DNA from: Bursaphelenchus xylophilus
Taxonomy: Eukaryota > Nematoda > Chromadorea > Rhabditida > Aphelenchoididae
Length of the DNA: 64,000 nt
Direction of reading: 5' to 3'
Assembly: GCA_904066235.2 (NCBI GenBank)
Contig: CAJFCV020000004.1
Span: forward strand, 4,216,001-4,280,000
The stretch's first letter is position 1; the number at the start of each line of letters is the position of its first letter. The notes beneath the pieces were generated by a model. It was not told the DNA's origin and ran no database searches. It was given only the letters and a program-made list of their open reading frames with translations. Of the stretch, positions 47,543-56,714 are shown in pieces. Both the position numbers and the translations under genes were made by a program.

Positions 47543-48561
47543 ATGCGCTCTCTCAAATTCCTGATTTTGATTCTTCTTCCCTTCGCTGCCAATGCTTTCG
47601 AATGCCAGGAGAAGAGGAATTATGTTTGGGCCAAGGAATTGCAATACCATGGTCTGAATCTGACCCTTTCTCTCAGCGAATTCGATCCCAAACTGTTGCT
47701 GGATGAGGACCTCAGCGAGCTGGTTGAGGACAACGACTTGACGCCGGTTGTTGAGAAAGTTTTGAGGCAAGAAAAGGAACGTTTCCGATTCCTTGTTGAG
47801 GAGTTCATCTCCAGCCGCGGAATTGATGTAAGTGCTTTATTTTTATGTCGTGTCAGGCAAATTTTATGTTTGAATAGGTACTGTCGACCTTATCAAAGCT
47901 GGTGAGAGAAATTACGGCGTTTTTAGTTCTCTTTTCAATGAAAATTTTGACATGTTAGCCTTCATGTACAACATAAATTTTTATATCAAGTTGGTATTTA
48001 TAGATGTTTTTGTTAAGTCCATGCGATTATTGGGCCTGAATAGCACTTTGTATCTCTTTCTGATGGATTTCCAACCTTCAATCGTTTCATTTTCAGGTCG
48101 AAAAGAAGCTCTACAACTCGTCGATCCTGGCCGAACTTCTTGGTTACAGCTCGATCTCCCGTTGTCACTACATTGAGAATCGTGTGCTTTGCGACAACTT
48201 TGTCAAGAGGATCATGAGCATCATCGAAAAATCGGCCAAGGATCGTCTCGAAAGCCTGGAGAAGATCGTCTCTGGCGAGGAGCTCCCCATTGTCGCCAAC
48301 AAGACTTTGGCCAGCATTGCTTCCGACAGATACGGAGGACATGCAGTCGAAATCAACTTGGATTTGGAGCAGATCACAGTCCAGGAAAATCAGCTGAACC
48401 TCCGTTACAAGGTCGCCTCGGGAGCTCGTTTCTACGCGTATTGCAAGAACAGCGGCTTCCTGAACATCTTCATGGGCAGTGGAGACCGCATCTGTGATGG
48501 AAAAGACTGCCAAAAAGTTGGAGTGTGCAGGCAGAGCGGAGATTATTACATCTGCCAGTAG
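47543..48561 (+). CDS. Secreted alpha-helical protein, family not recognised
   Basis: Exons 47,543-47,827 and 48,097-48,561, phase-0 intron, 249 aa. A signal peptide (MRSLKFLILILLPFAANAF) is followed by a leucine/acid-rich helical region (LLLDEDLSELVEDNDLTPVVEK, then RFLVEEFISSRGID). A second domain has HYIENRVLCDNFVKRIMSIIEKS and a Cys-containing C-terminal part (YAYCKN, ICDGKDCQKVGVCRQSG, ending YYICQ). Eight Cys are visible in the mature chain. GATA-like words upstream are compatible with gut expression (weak). AATAAA occurs about 300 bases downstream near 48,860. No family is recognised. Confidence 0.78.
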
Positions 48562-49250
48562 ATCAAGTGTAATGTTGCCTTGAATGGGGGTTATCAGATT
48601 TTTGGGGATTGTTAATACGTTGGTCTCACACTTTCATATTTTCTACTAAGCTCATCCTACTCACATATTTTTACTTGATGAAAAATTGATGACTAATTTG
48701 GAGGCATGCCAAAAAATTAGTCGTTATATTTGAAGTCAGCTTATTTTTTGCTCAATTCGAGTCCATAATGATATTTTTTGACAAATACTCACAAGATCTT
48801 ACATTTTCAAGGATACAATCCTCAATTTTATATTTGTATGGCCCAACTTTTTGTTGTAAATAAATAAAGTTTGAATATTTTGACAAGATGAATACTTTTT
48901 TGTGGTTTGGGGAGCAATGGTCGTATTTCAAAACAAAAAAAAATTTTCCTTACAGTCCCACCAAAAATCTTGTTATTCATTGCGAATTTAAAATGGTTTG
49001 TCATCCGCTCGTGCGTGGGCTCATTCAGGACGAGAAGGGTGATGTGAGAGGGAGAACAAGAGATCACTGGGGATCCCTTTGATCCACACCAACTGGCCTT
49101 CCGGCCCTTTTTCTCGGCTCTTTTTTGCTTTGTTTTCTCGGGGAGGAAAGGCGATCAAAAACAACAGTTCAGGTGAGGGAATTTAGTTAATTTTAACAGT
49201 TCAATAGGCTGTTAAAATATTATAATAATAATAGGTGCCTTTTGTTTAGG
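48562..49250. other. Intergenic upstream of LRRC20
   Basis: Carries the 3'UTR of the preceding gene (AATAAA near 48,860), AT-rich DNA and a TTTGTTTAG acceptor directly before the next ATG. No separate exon is supported. Confidence 0.45.
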
Positions 49251-51251
49251 ATGAAGCCCCAAAATGCGTCGATGACATCCGCCTGGACATCGGCTGGTCA
49301 AGGGGTGACTCAAGTGATGAATCGGTGCGAAAGCGCAAAGTCAAGTGGATTTTTGGGTAAGAAAAATATTTTCTGACATACTGCGGTATTTATTTTACCT
49401 ACTACTGAAGGGTTTCTCAATTTTAGAAGCGATTTTTTACATCATATCCCGTTACCCTCAAGTACAATATAAATTTATAGAGTTTACCACGAGGAGTTTC
49501 AGATCTTACCGAATGCTCGCTCATGTACATTACTGACGCCATTTACCTTGTCCTCAAAGAATATGAGATCACAAAGTGCAGCCTCAAAGGGAATGACCTC
49601 AAAAAATTCCCCAAAAAGATGATTATTCGATTGCCTGAACTTGAAGGTGAATCCCCACGGTAATATTGAGCTGAATTTCAAATTTTAGTTTTGAATCTTG
49701 AAGGGAACAAGATTGATGAGATTCCGGAGGAAATTGTGGGCTGGAAGGAGACGATGAAAGGAATTAATTTGGCCAAGAATCAGATAAAATCAATCCCCGA
49801 TGCGTTTCTGGAGTTGGAGAACATTGTCCTGCTCGATTTAAGCGGAAATGCAATTGACGGTCAGTATTTTTAGATATTTTGGATATAAATTTTTTTGATA
49901 AGATTATTTAAGAGTGAAGACAGAAGATTTCGGAGAAAAATTTTGAAAATTTTTCGAATTCACTTTTTTTTCGATTTTGGAGTAAAATTTTTTTTTACTC
50001 CCAAAAATGCCGAAAAAAAAGTAAACACGAAGTTTACTCCAAAATTTGGAAAAAATTTTGATTTTCGGGAGTAAACTGGGAGTTTACTCGCCGGGGCCGA
50101 GAAATCGAATGGCGGCGAGTAAATCTGGGTTTTGCTCGCTTCCAATTATTTCTTCAGCTATCACAGAGGCACAGATGACCCAGGACGTAAGGCGGGCGCG
50201 TTAGTAAATAATTCGCGCCAAACTTATGAAAAATTTTTGAAGATTCCTGACTGGGAGCCTCCCAGTCGGGAATCCCGCGCAGTCAGGAATATTTTTGACT
50301 GGGCGGCCTCAAATCGACATCCCAGTCACCTGAGACGAAGAAACGGGGAGAAAAAACGAAGAGAGCGAGAGAAACGCGCGCTATTTCGTGCTCTCTCTGC
50401 CTCTCTGCGCCTTCTCTTCGTTTCCCGCTCTTTCGCTCTCTCTCTCCTTTTTTTGCGCTCTCTCGCTCTTTCTCTGGAAAAAGAGAGAGCGCGAAACGGA
50501 AAGAAGGCGCTGAGAGGCAGAGACAGCACGAAATAGCGCGCGTTTCTCTCGTTCTCTTCGTTTTTTTTCCCTATTTCTTCGTCCTAGTCAACAGTTATTG
50601 ACCCCTCACCCAGTCGAGAATCGCGGGATTCCTGAATGGACCAACAGTCAGGAAGCTTTGACTGTACGAAGAGTCAGGAACCCCGCGAATCCTGACTGGA
50701 GCCTCCCAGTCAGGATTCGGCAAAATTTTTCGAAAGTTCGGCGCGAATTACTAACGCAAATAAAAAAAAATTTTTGCGCTCAGGGGTCGACTGTTCCCCG
50801 GGCGTAAACTCTGGATTTACTCGCCGGCACCTTCGGCGAGTAAATTCTGAGTTTACTCCAAAAAAAGGCAAAAAAAAAGTAAACTCGGAATTCACTCCAA
50901 AAATGGAAATTTTGAAAGCTATTTCGATTCCTACTCGCCGACCCATAAAATTTCTCGATTTTTACTCTCTTTTTCAAAAAAAAGTGAATTCGAAAAATTT
51001 TCAAAATTTTCCTCCGAAATCTTCTGTCTTCACTCTTATTTTAACAAAATTTTTAATATAAAAATTTAGTTTTCTGTAACAAAAATACAGTACGATTAAC
51101 GTCTGAACCTTCAGATATCGACGAGAACAAGTTCTTCAAGGCCTTCCCCAACCTCAAACAAGTCAATCTCCATGAGAATCCCCTCAGCGACGCCAAAAAA
51201 GCCGCCTTAAAAGCCAAATGCCCTGCGGGCGTGAACTTGCGATTGGAATAA
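49251..51251 (+). CDS. lrrc20: Leucine-rich repeat protein, LRRC20 homologue
   Basis: Exons 49,251-49,356, 49,503-49,646, 49,689-49,859 and 51,115-51,251; all three introns are phase 1; 185 aa against 184 in human LRRC20. After a hydrophilic N-terminus come successive leucine-rich repeats: DLTECSLMYITDAIY, ITKCSLKGNDLKKFP, LEVLNLEGNKIDEIPEEI, MKGINLAKNQIKSIPDAF, IVLLDLSGNAIDDIDENKF and LKQVNLHENPLS. It is a small intracellular LRR scaffold of unknown partner. The start follows a TTTGTTTAG|G acceptor, probably a trans-splice site. The third intron is 1,255 bases because it contains a foldback element; the others are short. Confidence 0.88.
49905..51040. mobile_element. 1.1-kb foldback element inside LRRC20 intron 3
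   Basis: The two ends are reverse complements: AAGAGTGAAGACAGAAG at 49,910 pairs with CTTCTGTCTTCACTCTT ending at 51,037, followed by GAAAATTTTTCGAATTCAC and its mirror. Inside are further mirrored blocks: GTAAACT/AGTTTAC words, CAGTCAGGAAT-type blocks and, at the centre, GAAACGCGCGCTATTTCGTGCT with its mirror around 50,365-50,550. Open frames in it are Arg/Ser low-complexity from GAGAGCGAGAGA runs. It has no transposase and is a non-autonomous foldback. Confidence 0.75.
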
Positions 51252-51332
51252 AAAAAACCGGTGAAAATCAACTCAAAAGCTATCCTGAACGAGTAAACGT
51301 TTATTACTGCAGTTATTAGTACATACCGGTTA

Positions 51333-52647
51333 TTAACAGCACAAATTTCCGGAGGTGCATCGTCTTCCACCACCACATTTTTGATTGAGACAAGCTCCAT
51401 ATGGAGTGACATTGTTCGGACAAGAGGCACAACACCAGCCATTGGCTTGGCAAGTGAAACCGGCTGGACAGCGGCCCTGAATTTTGGGAATAATTAGGGC
51501 GAAAAGTTTAAATTTTTGTTTAAGTTACAGTAACCCAAATACAACATAAGGAGCGTTTGATTTTCTTCAATTTTGGCAGATATACATACTCTATTTAGGT
51601 CTCATATTATATCATCAAAAAATTTACCTTGCCATGTGCAGAAAACGCAAAGGCGTTCAATCAACCGAGAGAGTGCGCAAAATGAGGAGGGCCTGTTAGA
51701 GAAAAGAATTGTTTTTTGGGTTTATGAAAGAAATAAAAGAAATTTTTGAATTTCTGATAACTTTTTTTATGTAAAATAAGGTCCAAATACACAAGGATCC
51801 TTCAAAAAAGCGTCAAATTATTTCCAAAATATTTCAAAAACCCCCTGAACTACATCATCTCCCTACCTGATTGCATCTCCCCGAACTTTTCCCCACCGGA
51901 CATTGACAGCAGAAATTGGAGCCGGTACAGACGTATCCTTGAGTGCATTGCCGAGTTGTCGAGCACTCAGCAACCGAGTATTCGCCGCCGCAGGCAGCTA
52001 AAACAATTTTGGATTGAAATGCAAAACCATGACTTACTTTTATATGCATCTTGAGTATTCGTGCAACAAAGTCCATTCAAACATCGTTGCCCTTGTTGAC
52101 AGTGTTCGGGCAATGCACAACGCACCTTGCTGAGCTGACCGTTTTGACAAACACCTGCAAAATAAGAGATCTAAAAATTGTTTTGGCTTAGTCCCTACCG
52201 TATCCATTGGGAACCGTGTCATCCCGATTTGGAGTTCCGGGAACGGTGCAACAGCAGCCACTAATGCAGGCTACAGGTCCCGAATGATAGGCCACACACT
52301 GATTAGCGATTGTACAGCCCACTCCGAGTTTTTTCCCACCATTCGAACAGTTGGCATCTCCACTTATATAACAGGCTAAAGCAATATAAAATTGTAGTTT
52401 TTCAGTTGACCAAAGAAATATTTGATCCCATAATGAAATTAAGTCTTCTCTAAACACCCTAGAACTTACGGTAGAGTGAGTAGAACTGTCTGGGGTAGGT
52501 CCCACAGAGATAATAAATCTGCCGTTTATGTACAACATGTGTGGAATTCAAGTAAACCTTTGATAAATCCGGCAATTTCTCTTCAGTTATTATAATTTCC
52601 CCCTTGATTTTCTGCAAAAAGATGCAAAACAGTACCAAACACCACAT
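51333..52647 (-). CDS. Secreted multi-module Cys-rich protein
   Basis: Exons on the minus strand: 52,647-52,470, 52,375-52,199, 52,154-52,038, 51,997-51,867 and 51,476-51,333; phases 1, 1, 1, 0; 248 aa. A short signal peptide (MWCLVLFCIFLQKIKG) and a dibasic-containing spacer (HVVHKRQ) precede about five Cys modules, roughly one per exon. Each ends in a CC-type knuckle: CISGCCC, CLNGLCC, CTGSNFCC, CQANGWCC and CTSGNLCC. The pattern C...C...CxxGxCC resembles EB-module or lustrin-type Cys repeats of nematode secreted and cuticular proteins, but I cannot assign the exact family. One exon per module suggests growth by exon duplication. Confidence 0.82.
51625..51770 (-). repeat. Fragment of the dispersed repeat in an intron
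   Basis: The words AACCGAGAGAGTGCGCAAAATGAGGAGGG and GTTAGAGAAAAG match the core of the dispersed repeat family. The fragment lies within the last intron of the secreted Cys-rich gene. Confidence 0.45.
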
Positions 52648-52985
52648 TTTCCGGCGGGATCACGCAATTTTATTGAAGAGGGGCTAAATTTAACGGGATA
52701 TTTCAAGGCCCCGGGTGTTTATTCAGTTGCCGGAGGGGAAAATTGGGACAATAGAATACAAAATCGGAATAAATTCGATGACGAATCCGACAATTTTTTT
52801 ACGGATTGTGAAAAATAGCGTCATTTCTGTTTGAAAATGTTCTTTTCGACCTTTGACCCAAATAAAATGCATGGATAAGGTGGGGAAATAAAAATACGAA
52901 ACTTTGAAACTATTCCTCATTTATTTCGTGAAGAAAACAGTATAAAGAGCTCTATTAAAGTTGGAGCTGACTCCTAGAACTTGAT
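52648..52985. other. Intergenic between two minus-strand genes
   Basis: About 340 bases separate the start of the Cys-rich gene from the stop of the next minus-strand gene. It contains the latter's 3'UTR and the former's promoter. No further exon is supported. Confidence 0.4.
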
Positions 52986-53634
52986 CTAATGACCTCCAAC
53001 TGGAGCGGCGCCCTCAACACGGAGAGGATCGTACTTGTTCCAGTAAAGGGCGTCCTGCTTCTTCTGTCTGATGCCATACCAGTGCTCCACTTCGTGATGG
53101 TGACTGTCCTCCTTACCCTTCTTGTACATGATTACATGGCGGGGCTTGACTGAAACATTTGGAGGATTACGCCGAGAAAATCATATTCAAGTAGATGATC
53201 AAGTAAAGAAACAAACATTTCTCGATGAAACATTACGACATTATTCTAAAATGTAAAAAGAAAAGAAAGGAAACTTACTGGGGACAAGGAATTTGAACAC
53301 TCCGAAGACGATAATGGCAGAGTACACGTAGAAACGAGCAATTGGCACTTTCTGCCAAATGTGGCGCCATGACAACATTCGGAACTGAAAATTTAAATAA
53401 ATTCATTGTTGAAATAAGATAAAACCAACTCAAAAATTCTTTTGATTTCTTCCTAAACAGAGCAAAACAAGTAAAGCATCTCACCCATTCTCCAGGAGTG
53501 TGTGGTCGAGCAGGCATTCTCGGGTGCAACTTGGTTTCGGGGATGGGATCATTGGGACGGCTCAAGACCAAGGCAGCACCCTTGATGGTCTCGCCGGTGA
53601 ATTTAGCAAGTTCCACGACCTTTCCGACGACCAT
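52986..53634 (-). CDS. Small single-span protein, probably mitochondrial inner membrane
   Basis: Exons on the minus strand: 53,634-53,485, 53,384-53,279 and 53,149-52,986; phases 0 and 1; 139 aa. The ATG follows a TATTTCCAG acceptor, a probable trans-splice site. The N-terminus is basic/amphipathic (VVGKVVELAKFTGETIKG), followed by a Pro-rich ARPHTPGEW segment, one membrane helix (ARFYVYSAIIVFGVFKFLV) and a His/Lys-rich soluble tail (KEDSHHHEVEHWYGIRQKKQDALYWNKYD). The size, basic start and one-helix plan resemble accessory subunits of respiratory complex I or ATP synthase. I cannot tell which, so the assignment is a guess from style. It is divergent from CDC45, 424 bases away. Confidence 0.7.
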
Positions 53635-54057
53635 TTCGGCTGGAAATAAAATTATAACTTGTTTTGTTCATCTATAATATAATCAGACATCTATTAAAGC
53701 GACGTATATAAAGATAAACTACCAAAAATCCCAAATATACCTCCAAAAAATCAAAAACAATGTGAAACTTCTACATTCGGGAGATCGAGAAAAAATCTCG
53801 TCTTATAGCGGAATGCCAGAGGCCTCAGGGGAAGTCGCTGTGGGACTAAAATAATAATGCAGTGCAAAAGAAGAATAAAAATTGGCGCGAAAGAAAAGAA
53901 GGTGGCGAAAAATAAGGTCCGAGATGTCCTTGAAAAAGAACGATCTCACCTCGGGCCCGTAATCCGAACACAAAAGAGTGTTTCACATCAGCTTTATTGA
54001 CTTATATGCAAATTGCTTCCAGGGTTCCAAGGTCAGCCATTGCGCGAAAACGGGCGG
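53635..54057. promoter_or_regulatory. Divergent promoter region
   Basis: A 423-base spacer lies between two genes read away from each other: the small membrane protein (minus) and CDC45 (plus). It probably carries both promoters. No TATA box is obvious, as is usual for housekeeping genes. Confidence 0.45.
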
Positions 54058-56417
54058 ATGCTTATCCATGAGGACCTCAAGGAGAACTTTTACAAACGGA
54101 TTCTCGACTCTCAACAGGTATTTTTTATGGCCTTCAAAGTTTTGCATTTTAGGTAACAATGAAGATGCGTTTTAAGCAAAAAGCCTTTAATCCTTGCTAA
54201 ATTGATTAAAGATTTGTTTCAGAATGTTATTCTGGTGGCCAACCACGATCTCGATGCGCTCTGCACGTCGGTGATACTTACAGTAAGCAGTGTTACGTTT
54301 ATTTTATCTGATTTTAGGACCTACTTGAACGAGACGAGGTAATTTATTCATTAGTAATCATAAAAAATTGGAGTGAGTTAGAAGAGACGTTAAATGTATT
54401 CCGACGGAGCTCACCTCTCTTTGTTCTCATCAATTGTGGAGGCTTCCGGTCACTTTTGGATTATAATATTGAGGGAGTAAGCTGGACGAGTCTAGTATAA
54501 CTGTTATATGTTAGTTAGAGATTTTTGTCTTCGACTCCCAGCGACCGATTGATCTTGCCAATGTTTTCGCCAATCAGGTTGTCAAAGTCATATGTCGAAC
54601 AGCGGAAATTGAGAGTTGGAATCTTCCGTCGGTGGAGTCTGTTGTCGATATGAATGAAGACGATTCAGAAGATGAAGAAGATGTTGAGAATCGAGAAGTG
54701 TCTAGAGTAGCCTTGAGGTCGATACGGAAACGGAACAAAGAACTGTGGGAGCAGACAAGGGAGCGATTAATTTGGGAATATACAGTCAAAAGTTATGTGG
54801 AATATCCGGTGAGCATGTATTATATAAAAAGTTTGCCTTGGCGTTAAATTTTTGGATAATTTGGATCTTACTAGGGTTGTATGGTCATCCGAACCCGGTC
54901 GAATATAACAAAATTAATATTATTTTAGGTATCACTTTCCATTTTATAACAAAATATTTTCAGAGTGCCGTTCTGATGCTCCAACTGGCTCATTCCTTGG
55001 GTAAGTCCAGCGCTGAGCTCAGTTGGTGCGCCTGTATAGCCCTTACCCACTATCACGTCGAGAATTTTATATCCACGCAGACTTATACGGGTATTTGTGT
55101 GGAGGCCATGCGGACATTTACTCGCCTATATGCCCCCAGGACGCATGTCAAAAACGATTCTACCTTGAGGATATCTTTCAATAAAGAGTGAGTTGGTTTG
55201 ATCTGCTTTGATTTTGTTTTTAGGCTCTCCCTTCCCTTATATAGTCATTGGACTCTGCATCAGAGTGTTATTCATGACATCAACTTTATTTCATCTTGTC
55301 GGTTATGGACTCAACAAGGCGCACATAAACTCAGAGAGACGTATGCCAAGTTGGGGTTAGTTATTTTTTAGATGATTTTTTTATCAAACTTGTCTTACAA
55401 TATGATTTGACTCATATTGTTTGTAATTTTAGTATCCCTTTGAGCGAAGTGAATGCCAATTATACCTCCATAGCGACGGATCGACGACAGGAGATCTTTA
55501 ACATCATGGAGAAGGAACTGACTGCCATTGGAGCCCCGTTTGCCACCTTTTTCTCCCATTTCGCCTTCTCCCGGGATTATAGTTCTGCGGATTACGCAAG
55601 ACTCACAGCCCTTCGAATGGACATAGGCCCGAAACAAGATGACTTCAGGTCACGGTTCTTCGACACGATGGATTTCGTGAAGCGAACCATCTGGCGACAT
55701 GGCGGCAATTCAAATGAAACCGAGCAGGCCCTTGTACAATATCAGAAAACCCTCGAGAGCATCACCCAACTGGCATATGATTGCATGAGGCAGTCGTTAT
55801 TCCTAAATACGAATACTTTTTACGCGTTGTATGTACCAGAAGTCCCGGAATCAGAGTACTTGTTGATCTCCAGCCACTGTCTCAACTTATTCATGATGCT
55901 CGCTCTAAGGATATTCGCATCGGTAAGTTTTTTTTTATTATTGACTTTTGACTTTAGATACGAAGGAGTTATCGAATCAAGAAACCTTTGTTGGTGTCGA
56001 TACTGCCGAAAAAATCGATAACAGATCAGCAGGCGGACCGATATTGTCTGGTCTCCGGGTTGATGCCTTTGCAGTCCTATATGACAGAAACAGAACGACG
56101 GTCACTGATTCCTCGCCTTTTCTCACAACTACACGATGATCAACAATTACAAACAAAATTTGATGCTATCAATCCCCATGGTAATGTGTATTATAATATC
56201 ATTTTTTCTTAGGATTTTGCTGAAATTTGATAAATAGAATTTGTGTCGTATAGTGACGACGTTGAAGATAAACTAAGAGGCTCAGAAAAGAATTTTCACA
56301 ATTTTTTTTATATTATACTTGGTATTAGTCGACTAATTTTGATTATTTTCAGTGATTTACGTGAAAGAATCGAACCGAGTCCACTTTTTCGAGAAGGTGG
56401 AGCATCGATTACTATAG
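54058..56417 (+). CDS. cdc-45: CDC45 replication initiation/helicase factor
   Basis: Nine exons: 54,058-54,117, 54,223-54,282, 54,318-54,476, 54,515-54,808, 54,964-55,187, 55,224-55,355, 55,433-55,922, 55,958-56,180 and 56,353-56,417; 568 aa, near the human length of 566. CDC45 joins MCM2-7 and GINS in the CMG helicase that unwinds DNA at replication forks. Family landmarks in order: VILVANHDLDALCTSVIL (DHH-like fold), WSELEETL, FVLINCGG, IFVFDSQRPIDLANVF, an acidic insert (NEDDSEDEEDVE), RLIWEYTVKSYVEYP, LPLYSHWTLHQSV, TFFSHFAFSRDYSSADY and a C-terminal VIYVKESNRVHFFEKVEHRLL. Exon 3 reads straight through a GTAATT. A 15-base micro-exon at about 56,238-56,252 would also fit before the last exon, so the final junction is uncertain. 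AATAAA at 56,567. The TOP2 start lies only 298 bases downstream. Confidence 0.9.
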
Positions 56418-56714
56418 TAGCCCTCTCATCTCACCCATTTCCCCATGATCTACACCATTTTGAGTCATTTGTTATGCATGTATTTGAAGCTGTAATTAAA
56501 TTTAAGTCAGGTCCTACCAAAAACCTCTAATTACGATTGTTGAGAATGTTGATCATTGAAATAACTAATAAATAACGTTCGGTGTGTACAGAAAGTTGAG
56601 TCAATGTTTGTAGTCAAGGATTACTGTAATTTTTGGATGTTAATAAATTCGTTTGAGGTTGTTATGGGCTTAAGGACATCTGACGTGGAATAAAATACAT
56701 CAATGTTATTACCG
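56418..56714. other. Short spacer between CDC45 and TOP2
   Basis: 297 bases with the CDC45 polyadenylation signal at 56,567-56,572 and a GTGTACAG acceptor-like site near 56,588. The spacing and same-strand arrangement are like nematode operons, in which the downstream gene receives a spliced leader. Confidence 0.4.
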
